This document shows positions 8,167-16,136 of a DNA stretch of 64,000 bases, in pieces; within the stretch, counting starts at the first letter, position 1, and each line of letters opens with the position of its first letter. Source of the stretch: Candidatus Desulforudis audaxviator MP104C (lineage in GTDB: Bacteria; Bacillota; Desulfotomaculia; Desulfotomaculales; Desulforudaceae); assembly GCF_000018425.1 (NCBI RefSeq), contig NC_010424.1, positions 744,001 to 808,000 of the forward strand, given 5' to 3'. Position numbers and translations under genes: made by a program. The notes below the pieces were generated by a model. It was not told where the DNA came from and made no database searches. It was given only the letters and a program-made list of their open reading frames with translations.

Positions 8167-8247
8167 GACAACTTAAGCAGGGTGAGCGGCATCGGGCCGT
8201 CCAGGCTGGCGGACATCAAGGCGCAGGGCGTGGCTTGTGTGGAATAG
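8167..8247 (+). pseudogene. Second copy of the ComEA-like HhH tail
   Basis: Twenty-six codons (DNLSRVSGIGPSRLADIKAQ...) ending at TAG 8245-8247 nearly duplicate the end of the gene that stops at 7183. Only the last HhH motif is left. It marks the end of a duplicated copy of that gene whose upstream part is gone. Confidence 0.75.
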
Positions 8248-8295
8248 GATGCGAGGCTGCTGCCCTTGGCTTGGGGTTTTCTTATTCTTTCGTGA

Positions 8296-8868
8296 GAGGA
8301 GTTAGTTTTTGTCAGGAGCAACCAAAGGGTAACTGCCGGAGAAATCGAAATCAAAGCGGTTTACGAGTCCTATCGCTGGCCGGCCCGGTTAAACGCCCTC
8401 AACCCGCTCTTCAACGCTCTGGATGCGGTGAAAATCAATCCCGGCAGGGTAAAGAAGGCCCGTGTTAAGCTGAGCCTGGGCAAAGAGCACTGGGCCGACG
8501 CGGCCGCCCTGGTCTATGCGGCCTTCGGCGTGAAGCCGGACTTAACAGACCTGCCGCCTTTTCTTCAGGGCCGCTTCGTCCGCACCAAGAATCGCCAGCT
8601 CCACCGGGCCAACCCCTTCAAGGGCGGCAAGCGTGCGAAGGCCCAGAGCAACCGCTATCTGATCAGCAAGAACGGCGTCCGGTTTATGAGGAACGGCCTG
8701 GTGGAATACAAGGCCGGAGGCGCAAAAGTCGTCGGCTACATCAACACCCTTCGTTCTTCCGGCTCTGTTCGGGTAGCCGACTGGCAGGGAAAAGAGCTTG
8801 TCAACGTATCAGTCAACAAGCTGAAAAAACTACAGAACCGCGATTCAATTGTTTGGGAGGTGTCTTAG
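8296..8868 (+). pseudogene. IscB-like protein, 5'-truncated
   Basis: An open frame after TGA 8293 encodes about 190 residues that match the layout of the C-terminal part of IscB-type RNA-guided nucleases: a stretch ending KEHWADAAALV, fitting RuvC-III (His-x-x-Asp-Ala), then a basic C-terminal domain (RFVRTKNRQLHRANPFKGG...) ending LQNRDSIVWE. The N-terminal RuvC-I part and the HNH core are missing. An inverted IS605 left-end hairpin follows directly at 8871. That is the expected geometry, because iscB lies antiparallel to tnpB relative to element ends. The identification rests on motif layout; a different RuvC-type family is possible. Confidence 0.5.
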
Positions 8869-8870
8869 CG

Positions 8871-8927
8871 GCCTTTCCTCCCGCCCCCTGAAGGAGGCGG
8901 GTTCCCAAGCCGCGGTTTTTATGGGCC
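8871..8927 (-). repeat. IS605 left-end hairpin, inverted copy
   Basis: Read on the minus strand this is AAAAACCGCGGCTTGGGA, a CCCGCCTCC-TTCA-GGGGGCGGG hairpin, and AGGAAAGGCCGC. It is nearly the same as the left ends at 5072 and 47.48 kb. It bounds the IscB-like remnant on its 3' side. Confidence 0.7.
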
Positions 8928-8948
8928 GCACCACGAATTGCTCCAAAT

Positions 8949-9128
8949 ACTTTCCGTGTTGTAAATAACACAAGGTCTCAGCATACGTTGTTGCTGCAAA
9001 ACGGTGTACACAGGGTTCATATTGGTACTGATAGATTTGGTCGGCATGTGGGTTGGGGGACTAATACTAAAAACCATGCACGTTATCATATCTACCAGAA
9101 CAATCCTTGGCGAATCAATCCATACTAA
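8949..9128 (+). pseudogene. Orphan C-terminal fragment, toxin-tip-like
   Basis: A 59-codon open frame without a start begins just after the IS605 end and stops at TAA 9126. It reads HRVHIGTDRFGRHVGWGT followed by KNHARYHIYQNNPWRIN. Short Gly/His/aromatic-rich C-terminal tails of this type, directly upstream of a small immunity-like gene, are common as displaced tips of polymorphic toxins. That assignment is inference from layout; I do not know the catalytic class. Confidence 0.4.
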
Positions 9129-9191
9129 ACATCAAACAATCGGACAAGGGCGGGTTCACGCCCTTGTCCGGGTACGGAGTTGGAGGGCTGT

Positions 9192-9662
9192 ATGATGGCG
9201 GTGATTCTTAAAATACCAAGTTCATTTCCTGAGTGGGATGCAAATGATCAGGCTGTATATGATAAATTACTAGTAATTGGTGAGCCCTTTGCTTTTTGCA
9301 CGACCCCACTGAATATGTTGAATCGGGGGCAGAAAAATATTATCAAAGAGTCTTTTCGGGGGCGTATATTGTTTATCGGCGAAAAAAAGTTTCCAGTACT
9401 TTCATTATCGGGCAATGAGAGATGGCCGTTTGAATTTACAGGACAGCGTTATTTTTCTGGTAGTTTGATAATATTTTTCTCGCAAGAATTGGCAGTAAGA
9501 GACATACTTATGGTAGAGACCTTGTTGCACGAAGACACGGGCAAGTGGCTTGATTCTATGCCAAGTGTTGGAGCTATTATGCAGAAGGTGTATGATAGTG
9601 GCGAAGGTTATGATTATACAGAGATTGCTTGCCGTGAATTATACAGAGATTGCTTGTCGTGA
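9192..9662 (+). CDS. Hypothetical protein, immunity-like position
   Basis: ATG 9192 follows GGAGGG by about five bases; 156 residues. No signal, no membrane span and no family that I recognise. The AT content is clearly higher than in flanking genes, a sign of transfer. A 17-base direct repeat near the end (GAATTATACAGAGATTG-like units at about 9617 and 9637) duplicates ACRELYRDC-like coding sequence. It stands right after a toxin-tip-like fragment, which is where an immunity gene would be. Confidence 0.6.
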   Translation: MMAVILKIPSSFPEWDANDQAVYDKLLVIGEPFAFCTTPLNMLNRGQKNIIKESFRGRILFIGEKKFPVLSLSGNERWPFEFTGQRYFSGSLIIFFSQELAVRDILMVETLLHEDTGKWLDSMPSVGAIMQKVYDSGEGYDYTEIACRELYRDCLS

Positions 9663-9851
9663 ATCTTGCATTATATGAATCAAAGGTGTGAATTAAAGAG
9701 CCAGGCTCGCATTGTTTTCAGAATTCAACATCACAACCCCATTCCTTCTTTCCCCGGAATTAATGTGAGCTTAGCTCTTTTATCTTCTGTAGCACCATCT
9801 TCTGTAGCATCCATGGCTGCCTTCACCAAGAACAAAGGAGCGGGTGGTAAA

Positions 9852-10238
9852 ATGCTCATACGAAATATTGCAATAACACCCAATGAGCCAGTTATTGAAG
9901 TCTGGGTAGATGACAAGAACCTCGATTTGCATAACAATGCTGATTTCATGGGATACCGTTATTCTATTGCCGATCGTGAGTTAGAAATGATTTGGAACTG
10001 TCGTTTGGGAACAGATCAGGAAGCTTATTTGACGTTGACATTCCGTAATGTACACTTTTTGCGCATCGAGGGTCGTGATCCAGAGATGCCTTTTGAAGAA
10101 GATAAAACCTTAACCCATTTGTTCCTTTATCTTAATGATACCAACGTGGATGCTGTGGAATTCACTTTCTGGGGGGGAGTGAGGATCCTCATCAAAGCGG
10201 CAGAGCTTTCTGCGCACTTAGAGAAATCCGAAGGATAG
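9852..10238 (+). CDS. Hypothetical protein, immunity-like, 128 residues
   Basis: The start ATG 9852 is chosen because AAGGAG and GGTGG precede it; the open frame extends upstream to 9666 without a ribosome site. The product is acidic and soluble, with beta-rich alternating segments (EPVIEVWVDDKNL, EAYLTLTFRNVHFLRIEG). Small acidic beta proteins in tandem after a toxin tip are typical of immunity genes, but I see no named family. Base composition is AT-rich like its neighbour and unlike the GC-rich genes beyond 10.4 kb. Confidence 0.55.
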   Translation: MLIRNIAITPNEPVIEVWVDDKNLDLHNNADFMGYRYSIADRELEMIWNCRLGTDQEAYLTLTFRNVHFLRIEGRDPEMPFEEDKTLTHLFLYLNDTNVDAVEFTFWGGVRILIKAAELSAHLEKSEG

Positions 10239-10381
10239 CCGGAGGTTCACCTTATCCAGATTGGTAAGCACCCCGTCTTGCCGCCAGGCCTTGTATTCAA
10301 GCGGAACAGCTTGATAAATGCACTGGAAGAGGGTCAGCAGAAGATATTCCTGCTTACGGAACCGAAGAACCAAAGGAGTAT

Positions 10382-10921
10382 ATGGAATCTCTTTCCCAGG
10401 TGCAGCCTCTCCCTTTAAGACAGCTTGACGAAGCCGGTGTCGAGAGCGGCGACGCCGTCCGGAGTGTTGAACCCGCCGCCAGTGCAAGTGCCGCTGCCGG
10501 GCAGCTAACCGCCGAAGAGATGGAGGCCGTGCGTGGGAATGGCATGGCGGGGAACATCGGCAGGTACGCGGGGAACATCAATAGGTACGCCAGCTATGTG
10601 GGTGGAGTGGCTGCAACTGCGGCTTTTGTCCTGGCTGCAGCGTCAGTGGCTCCGGTCGCTGTAGGATTCCTTAGTTTCGTTTCGATGGGTGCCGCCGGCA
10701 CAAGTGCAATTGCCACCGTCGTCCAATGGAGAAGGGGCGAGATAAGCAGAGCCGACGCGGTCCTTTCGATCGCGGTCAACACCAGGGGTATTGCATTCGG
10801 GGTCGCGGCGCGTTCGGTGACCAGCCTCACGAGGGCTTCTGGTGGGCAGGCCTTAAGTTTTATCAGGGCGAGAACGTTGTCGGTGGCAGGGGCTCTGGCC
10901 TCCTCAACCGGCCGCAGGTGA
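10382..10921 (+). CDS. Hydrophobic Ala/Gly-rich protein, possible toxin-associated
   Basis: AAGGAG lies five bases before ATG 10382. The 179-residue product has a soluble Ala/Ser/Glu-rich first 55 residues, then about 70 residues of strongly hydrophobic Ala/Val/Gly sequence (VGGVAATAAFVLAAASVAP, VAVGFLSFVSMGAAGTSAI) and a basic end. The pattern resembles the hydrophobic pretoxin segments of polymorphic toxins and also small bacteriocin-like peptides; I cannot decide. A perfect 12-bp hairpin follows the stop. The next gene encodes a small membrane protein that could be its immunity or export partner (inference). Confidence 0.55.
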   Translation: MESLSQVQPLPLRQLDEAGVESGDAVRSVEPAASASAAAGQLTAEEMEAVRGNGMAGNIGRYAGNINRYASYVGGVAATAAFVLAAASVAPVAVGFLSFVSMGAAGTSAIATVVQWRRGEISRADAVLSIAVNTRGIAFGVAARSVTSLTRASGGQALSFIRARTLSVAGALASSTGRR

Positions 10922-10931
10922 AGCAACGAAC

Positions 10932-10960
10932 GGGGACCGGGCCTGCGCGGCCCGGTCCCC
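10932..10960 (+). terminator. Perfect 12-bp hairpin after the hydrophobic gene
   Basis: GGGGACCGGGCC, loop TGCGC, GGCCCGGTCCCC. There is no T-run after it, so it is either a terminator of the strong-stem type or an mRNA 3' stabiliser between 10921 and the next gene. Confidence 0.55.
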
Positions 10961-10995
10961 ATGTTCACCCCTGCCAATAAGGAGGTCGACTTGAC

Positions 10996-11358
10996 GTGGA
11001 TGACGATGTTTTAATGATGCGCTTCTGGATCACTGCGGGACTCGCGCTCGCAGCCCTTGTGTGGATGCTAGTTTGGGGAACGATCAAGCGCTGGTCAATG
11101 GAGAAGGTCAGGTTGTTTGGCGTAGTAGTAGTGACGATCTACTTACCTGTTTTCACTGTGTGGGTTTTGCAGACGCCGTGGTGGTGGGGAGTTATTGCGG
11201 CTGTTATTGTTCCTCCTGTTGGCTGGCTTTACCTCGGAGGACTTCAATCCCTGTACGAAGCCGATATTTTGGGTTTGAGGAAGGCGCGTGAGGAAAAGAA
11301 GAAGCGTGAGGAAGAGAGGAAGAGGCGTGAGGAAAACGAGCGACAGCAAGAGAAATAA
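10996..11358 (+). CDS. Small membrane protein with charged coiled-coil tail
   Basis: A strong AAGGAGG at 10979-10985 precedes either TTG 10991 or GTG 10996. Two to three hydrophobic segments (FWITAGLALAALVWMLVWG; VRLFGVVVVTIYLPVFTVWV; WGVIAAVIVPPVGWLYLGG) are followed by a 30-residue Lys/Glu/Arg helix (REEKKKREEERKRREENE). The charged tail would lie in the cytoplasm. It follows the hydrophobic toxin-like gene and a hairpin. The function is unknown; an immunity or accessory role is only a guess from position. Confidence 0.6.
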   Translation: MDDDVLMMRFWITAGLALAALVWMLVWGTIKRWSMEKVRLFGVVVVTIYLPVFTVWVLQTPWWWGVIAAVIVPPVGWLYLGGLQSLYEADILGLRKAREEKKKREEERKRREENERQQEK

Positions 11359-11481
11359 AACGGTTCTGCTCTCTGATATGCCGGTCAAGCTCCCTCCAAC
11401 CTGCTCCTTTGCCCCGGATTTAAGGGCTTGAGGTCGGCTCTCGAAGCCGGCACGACCGGATTTGGCAAGAGGATTGCAACC

Positions 11482-11555
11482 CGAGCAATTTGCGTTGCAA
11501 ACAGTTTTGCCCCTGGCCGGGTGACGCCCACGCTCAACGCGGGTATTTCCCAAGC
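11482..11555 (+). repeat. 74-bp structured repeat, copy A (omega-RNA-like)
   Basis: Shared with 58499-58572: CGAGCAATTTGCG(T/C)TGCAAACA, GCCCCTGGCCGGGT(G/A)ACGCCCACGC and GGGTATTTCCC. Three small stems persist in both copies (TTTGC/GCAAA, GGGT-ACGCCC, GGG/CCC) while loops differ. The ending GGG-ATTT-CCC resembles what I recall of IscB omega RNAs (HEARO). No intact iscB follows. Confidence 0.45.
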
Positions 11556-11680
11556 TGCACAACAAGCGACAATGGTGGTGCGCTTTTTATACGTCGTTTC
11601 CCATTTGTAGCTGGACCGCGCCAGCGGGGTGAAGACCCGATGGGTCAGGATCGGTTAACCATTATGGAAGGGAGGCGTTT

Positions 11681-11887
11681 ATGGCACACACCAATGAACA
11701 GGTTCTGGCCAGAGTACAGCAGTTGTATGATACGCTCTTCCGTCACGATGGATATGGGGAGATGAGGATTGAGATGCGGATTTTGAAGAAGGGCCAGAAG
11801 GAGGTTATCATCCACTGCGGCAAGCAGTACCGCTACGTGGTGGACTTCCTCCCGCGCCCGGATGAGGACGCCAAGGTCGTCGGCTAG
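11681..11887 (+). CDS. Small conserved-looking protein, 68 residues
   Basis: GGGAGG lies seven bases before ATG 11681. The product is MAHTNEQVLARVQQL..., mixed charge, with a basic central strand region (RIEMRILKKGQKEVIIHCG) and an end of acidic and proline residues. There is no signal or membrane segment and I do not recognise a family. The good ribosome site and codon use support a real gene. It stands alone between the structured repeat and an IS1634-type element. Confidence 0.55.
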   Translation: MAHTNEQVLARVQQLYDTLFRHDGYGEMRIEMRILKKGQKEVIIHCGKQYRYVVDFLPRPDEDAKVVG

Positions 11888-12141
11888 GCTTGGAAGGCGC
11901 GGGGCCTTTGAGATAGCTGAAATCGTCCCGGGAGGCCCCCTGGGGAGATCCCGGGAGAAAGGGAGGTGGTGCGCCAAAGCAAGGTAATGCGGCGCCGGGG
12001 CGGATTCGCCCGGCAAGAAGCGGCGGGCGCGGGGTCCGTGATGGAATAAATTTTATCAACTAACTGATGAAGGCGGTTCTGTGGGTGAACCCTTCTGAGA
12101 AGTATCAAGTTTTCTTGGAAGGGATTTTTGTTTCTGTAGCA

Positions 12142-14082
12142 CCCGAGTTCGACAGTTCCGGGCCATTTTCTAGGCATTCGGAAAACTAAAACCCAGTAAT
12201 ATCAATACTTTGCGGGCTCAGGCATTGCGTAAATCCAAAAAGGCATAGATATACGTTTTGATAAGTTGGGTATTGTCGAATCACTGGTACACGTGCTACA
12301 ATATAGATATGTATATCCGCACTACCGTCCGCAAGAACAAAAACGGAACCCAAACCTGCTACGTGCAACTGGCCCACAATACTTGGAACCCTGAAACACG
12401 TCGTTCCGAGGTCCAGGTGCTCTACAACTTCGGCCGTGCAGAAAACGTGGACCGCGCGGGCCTGGAGCGCCTGGCCCGGAGTATTTGCCGCTACCTGGGG
12501 CCGGATGAGTTGCTGCGCTTTGAAGCCCGCCGCGACTACGGTACGGAATTCGGGTTTGAAAGTTCCAAGCCCTTCGGTGGCGCCTGGGTACTGCAAGGAC
12601 TATGGAAACACCTGGGTGTGGACCGGATTCTTACGCAACTGTTCAAAGAACGCAAGTTCCAGAGCCCGGTGGAACGGACCATTTTCGCCCTGGTGGCCAA
12701 CCGGGCCCTGGCTCCCATGAGCAAGCGCGCCGTGGAAGAGTGGGTGGCCCAGGACGTATACATCCCGGACTTGCCGGAGATCCCGCTCCACCACCTCTAC
12801 CGGGCCATGGACTTCTTGCTGGAGGCCGAGGAATCCTTGCAGTACCAAGTCTTTTGTCAAGTCAGCCATCTCTTTAATCTGGAGGTGGACCTTTTGTACT
12901 TTGACACCACCTCCACTTACTTCGAGATCGAAACCGAAGATGACGAGGGTTTAAGGCGTAAGGGTCACTCCAAGGACTCCCGGCCGGATCTGCCCCAAGC
13001 GGTGATCGGTCTCGCGGTGACCAGGGACGGTATCCCGGTACGCTGCTGGGTATGGCCGGGCAACACCGCCGATATGTCCGTGGTCCAGGAGGTCAAAAAA
13101 GACCTCGTGGGCTGGAAGCTTGGCCGGGTGATCACCGTCCTGGACCGCGGCATGGCTTCCGAGGAGAACCTGCGCTATCTGCAAAGGGCCGGCGGCCACT
13201 ACATTGCCGGCGAGCGCATGCGGGCCGGCAAGAACACGGTGGAAAAGGCGCTTTCCCACCCGGGCCGCTTCAAGACCGTGCGCGACAACCTGGAGGTCAA
13301 GGAGATCGTCATCGGCGACGGCGAGGCCCGCACCCGCTACGTCCTGGTCCGCAACCCCGAGGAGGCCGAGTGGGACAAGGCCAAGCGCGAAGAGACCCTG
13401 GACAAACTCAAGCTTGAGTTGGCCCGTATCGGCGAACTAAACGGTGCGCCCCACACCAAGGCGGTCTGCAGTATCATCGCTCACCCCACCTACGGCCGCT
13501 ACCTCAAGACCGACAAGCGCGGCCAACCCCGGATCGACAAGGACAAGATCAAGGCCGAGGAACGCCTGGACGGCAAGTACCTCCTGCGTACTTCAGATGA
13601 CACCCTCGCCCCGGAGGACGTGGCCCTCGGCTACAAGCAGTTGCTGCAGGTGGAGGATGCCTTCCGCACCCTGAAGAGCACCCTGGAGCTGCGGCCCGAC
13701 CACCCTTCGGGTGGTACCCGCCACCGGCTGGAGGACCGCATCCGTGCCCACGTGCTGCTCTGCTGGTTGGCCCTGCTCCTGGTCCGGATAGCGGAGAACC
13801 AAACTGGACAGACCTGGCGCACCATCCGTGCACACCTGCAGCGAATGCACGTGGGTGAGTTCCAGTTCCCCACGGCACGTGTGCATCAGCGCACTGAAAC
13901 AGAACCTGATCAACACCAATTGTTCAAAGCCCTGAAAATCCCCCAACCCCCGAAAATACTGAACATCACTACTTCTGACTGCCGGATAACCTAGATAAAC
14001 ACCTATAATTTTCCCATTCCCCGGAGCCCTTGGGGGAAGCCTTGTTGTGCCGTTGGTTTATCTAGCAGCTGTCGAACCCGGG
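12142..14082 (+). mobile_element. IS1634-family insertion sequence, complete
   Basis: Terminal inverted repeats CCCGAGTTCGACAG (12142-12155) and CTGTCGAACCCGGG (14069-14082) differ at one base. Both ends are flanked by the same 5-bp target duplication TAGCA (12137-12141 and 14083-14087). The element is 1941 bp with one transposase gene. The intact duplication shows a fairly recent insertion without later end deletion. Confidence 0.9.
12309..13994 (+). CDS. IS1634 family DDE transposase
   Basis: ATG 12309 opens 561 residues. The DDE triad is visible as Asp199 (LLYFDTTSTYFE), Asp279 (VITVLDRGMAS) and the Glu of QVEDAFRTLKS in the C-terminal third; a Y-x2-R-x3-E-like helix surrounds it. The family is IS4-superfamily IS1634, usually 500-600 residues, and this copy is full length without frameshift. 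A promoter-like run TATAGATAT precedes the start. It is the only gene between the inverted repeats and is probably active or recently active. Confidence 0.9.
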   Translation: MYIRTTVRKNKNGTQTCYVQLAHNTWNPETRRSEVQVLYNFGRAENVDRAGLERLARSICRYLGPDELLRFEARRDYGTEFGFESSKPFGGAWVLQGLWKHLGVDRILTQLFKERKFQSPVERTIFALVANRALAPMSKRAVEEWVAQDVYIPDLPEIPLHHLYRAMDFLLEAEESLQYQVFCQVSHLFNLEVDLLYFDTTSTYFEIETEDDEGLRRKGHSKDSRPDLPQAVIGLAVTRDGIPVRCWVWPGNTADMSVVQEVKKDLVGWKLGRVITVLDRGMASEENLRYLQRAGGHYIAGERMRAGKNTVEKALSHPGRFKTVRDNLEVKEIVIGDGEARTRYVLVRNPEEAEWDKAKREETLDKLKLELARIGELNGAPHTKAVCSIIAHPTYGRYLKTDKRGQPRIDKDKIKAEERLDGKYLLRTSDDTLAPEDVALGYKQLLQVEDAFRTLKSTLELRPDHPSGGTRHRLEDRIRAHVLLCWLALLLVRIAENQTGQTWRTIRAHLQRMHVGEFQFPTARVHQRTETEPDQHQLFKALKIPQPPKILNITTSDCRIT

Positions 14083-14164
14083 TAGCATGGGGCAAGTCAA
14101 TCACACTCACTCGTAACCGGCGGGTTCCTGACAGCTCCACATCCGGTTTGAACGTGGTTTTTAG

Positions 14165-14863
14165 GTGGTGAAGAGAATTACGGCATTCATTTCGTTCAGC
14201 CTAACACTGGTTTTGGCCTGGCAGATCTTTTTGTCGGGGAAAAGCGGTCTGTTCACGAGCTGGAAACGGTCGCTGGTCGCGGGATTGGGGGCAGGCTTCT
14301 GTTTCTACGGGGGTTACCTCTTTCCCGGTCCTCTGGAACACATAATCAGGTTGGGTGAGAAATATCCGGCGGAAGGGTTTTTCGCAGCCGGTTTGCTGAT
14401 CCTGGTGCTGGGAGTCCTGACGGATGGCGGAAATAACAGAAGGAAGCTATACGGGTTATTAGCACTGTTATTCCTCTCCGCAGGCGCGGTTGGCGGCAGT
14501 TTGGCAATTCATGCCGCCCAATCGGGCTTGGAATTAGGTATCGCGTGGCGTTTGGGCTTCGGGTTAGGATTGGGGGTACTGGTGTCGGGGTTGGGTTTAT
14601 TAGGGCTGCCGCAGCGGCTGACTCAGGGCGGCAGGGCCGGCTCCATCGCCTCACCCCTACGGTCGGCCGGCGCACCGCTGCTGGTCATGGGGATCCTCAC
14701 CCCCGGCTATTGAAAAGATCTCCTTGGACATCTTTCAGCCCTTTTTATTGCCGTCGGTTCCCGCACCCATGGCCTGGGGTTTGTTGTTGGCCGTTTTCAG
14801 CTTTCTGTTGCTGGGTTACCGTGCAACCGGCAAAGGGCGCATTCATTCCAATAAGGAGAGGAT
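14165..14863 (+). pseudogene. DUF2162-like membrane protein, frameshifted
   Basis: From GTG 14165/14168 a polytopic membrane protein with five or so spans reads to TGA 14711 (ILTPGY). Reading through the C5 run at about 14696-14700 with one base less continues ILTPAIEKISLDIFQPF and a further span (APMAWGLLLAVFSFLLLG) until the next gene. The order membrane protein, MotA/ExbB channel, DUF2149, large secreted gene matches clusters I know from methanogenic archaea, where the first gene is DUF2162. The frameshift may be real decay or a sequencing error in the homopolymer. Confidence 0.6.
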
Positions 14864-14868
14864 AGATT

Positions 14869-15549
14869 TTGACTGTTTTTGGCTCCCAGTACCTGGGAAT
14901 TGGACTGCGCGTCCTGGCTCAAAGCCTGCTGATCCCTGTTATTATCGGTCTTTTATTCTTCTTTGTCAGAGTGTTGCTGGAACTGGGGGGCCTGATGGGG
15001 GAGTGGAAAGAACGGCGGGAACAGAAACCGGCCGGCTTTGAGCTGTTTAAGGAGATGGCCGAAGCGTCCTGTTATGGATCTACTCCGGGAACGCCGGCAG
15101 CGGTAAACAACCTGCCGGATGCGCTTGGACGGGTAATGGAATCACTGAAAGACATCAAAACCACGGACCCTGAGGTCCGCCGGATCTTGACCCAAAAGTT
15201 CCTGGAACAAGAGGAAGAAAAGGCGCTGAGCACTTTGGACAAGACGGATGCCATCGCCAGATTAGGGCCTATGCTGGGGCTGATGGGAACCCTGATCCCA
15301 TTGGGACCAGGGCTGGCGGCGCTGGGGAAAGGAGACCTCACCACTTTGGCAGCAGCGATTATTATCGCTTTTGACACCACGGTGGCCGGTTTGGCGGCGA
15401 GAGGCCTGGCGTTTTGGATTTCAAAAACCCGGCGGCGTTGGTACGCTAGGGATTTGACCATTTTGGAAGGGGCCACGGAACTATGGTTGCAGGGGGTGAA
15501 TACCGATGCTGCGCCAGCAGCGCCTGAGGCAGCGTCTTTCCCGCGCTGA
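14869..15549 (+). CDS. MotA/TolQ/ExbB family proton channel protein
   Basis: TTG 14869 follows GGAGAGG by seven bases. The 226-residue product has an N-terminal span, a cytoplasmic helical part, and the two conserved spans of the MotA/TolQ/ExbB family (LGPMLGLMGTLIPLGPGL and IIIAFDTTVAGLAARG). These proteins use the proton gradient to drive a partner. Here the partner should be the DUF2149 protein encoded next, with a 44-base overlap. The family and the pairing are known from archaeal clusters with a CobN-like protein; the transported substrate is not established. Confidence 0.85.
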   Translation: MTVFGSQYLGIGLRVLAQSLLIPVIIGLLFFFVRVLLELGGLMGEWKERREQKPAGFELFKEMAEASCYGSTPGTPAAVNNLPDALGRVMESLKDIKTTDPEVRRILTQKFLEQEEEKALSTLDKTDAIARLGPMLGLMGTLIPLGPGLAALGKGDLTTLAAAIIIAFDTTVAGLAARGLAFWISKTRRRWYARDLTILEGATELWLQGVNTDAAPAAPEAASFPR

Positions 15550-15856
15550 AGAAAATGACCCGATGGCCGGCCTGGCCAACATGTTGGACGTAATGCTGGT
15601 GTTTTGTTGCGGTCTGCTGGTGATCTTGGTTCTGTCCTGGAATCTACAGAGCGTGTTCTTCAGCGAACTAACCCCGGAGGAAAAACAGCGTCTGCTCCAG
15701 ACAATTCAAAAAGTAATCCAGGTGGAGCAGGCCCGGGAGTTGGAAGAAATTCCGGAAATTCAAGCTACGGGCGGCGGCGGCAGTGGTTACCGGGAAATGG
15801 GCAAGGTTTACCAGGATCCGGAGACCGGTAAGCTCATCATGATTCAAACCGAATAA
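15506..15856 (+). CDS. DUF2149 protein, ExbD-like partner
   Basis: ATG 15506 follows GGGGGTG and overlaps the channel gene. The 116-residue product starts basic, has the DUF2149 signature DPMAGLANMLDVMLVF, one span (FCCGLLVILVLSWNL) and a periplasm-facing or wall-facing tail with GGGGSGYREMGKVYQDPETGKL. The Asp within the span start resembles the proton-relay Asp of ExbD/MotB. With the preceding channel it would form an energised complex; this is inference from topology and family context. Confidence 0.8.
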   Translation: MLRQQRLRQRLSRAEENDPMAGLANMLDVMLVFCCGLLVILVLSWNLQSVFFSELTPEEKQRLLQTIQKVIQVEQARELEEIPEIQATGGGGSGYREMGKVYQDPETGKLIMIQTE

Positions 15857-15872
15857 GGGGAGTGAGGTTTTC

Positions 15873-16136
15873 TTGGCTTTTCGTAATCGAAGTTTCGTTG
15901 CCCTAATCCTGATCGCCGTTTTTGTCCTGGGATCGGTGTTAGCATTGTTGGATCCTACAATTCCTGAAGTGGAAGCGAATGCAAATGAGTCGACTTCGGA
16001 TGGTGTTTATTCGGACACGGAAGAAGAAGCCGTATTGAACGCTGTTTATGAAACCGAGAAAATCGTCATCCTTACCGGGCGTGCCGGGTTTGACCTGCTC
16101 TTCAGTATCGGTCGGGATTTGGCGGCTTATCCTTTT
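15873..16136 (+). pseudogene. N-terminal stub of a secreted gene (CobN-like position)
   Basis: TTG 15873 has GGGGAGTGAGG upstream. A signal peptide (VALILIAVFVLGSVLALL) is followed by an acidic segment and IVILTGRAGFDLLFSIGRDLAAY, a Rossmann-like start. In comparable clusters the gene after DUF2149 encodes a large CobN-like chelatase-type protein. Here the frame is lost near 16136, where it joins a different lipoprotein remnant. The CobN assignment comes from gene order, not from a diagnostic motif. Confidence 0.5.
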
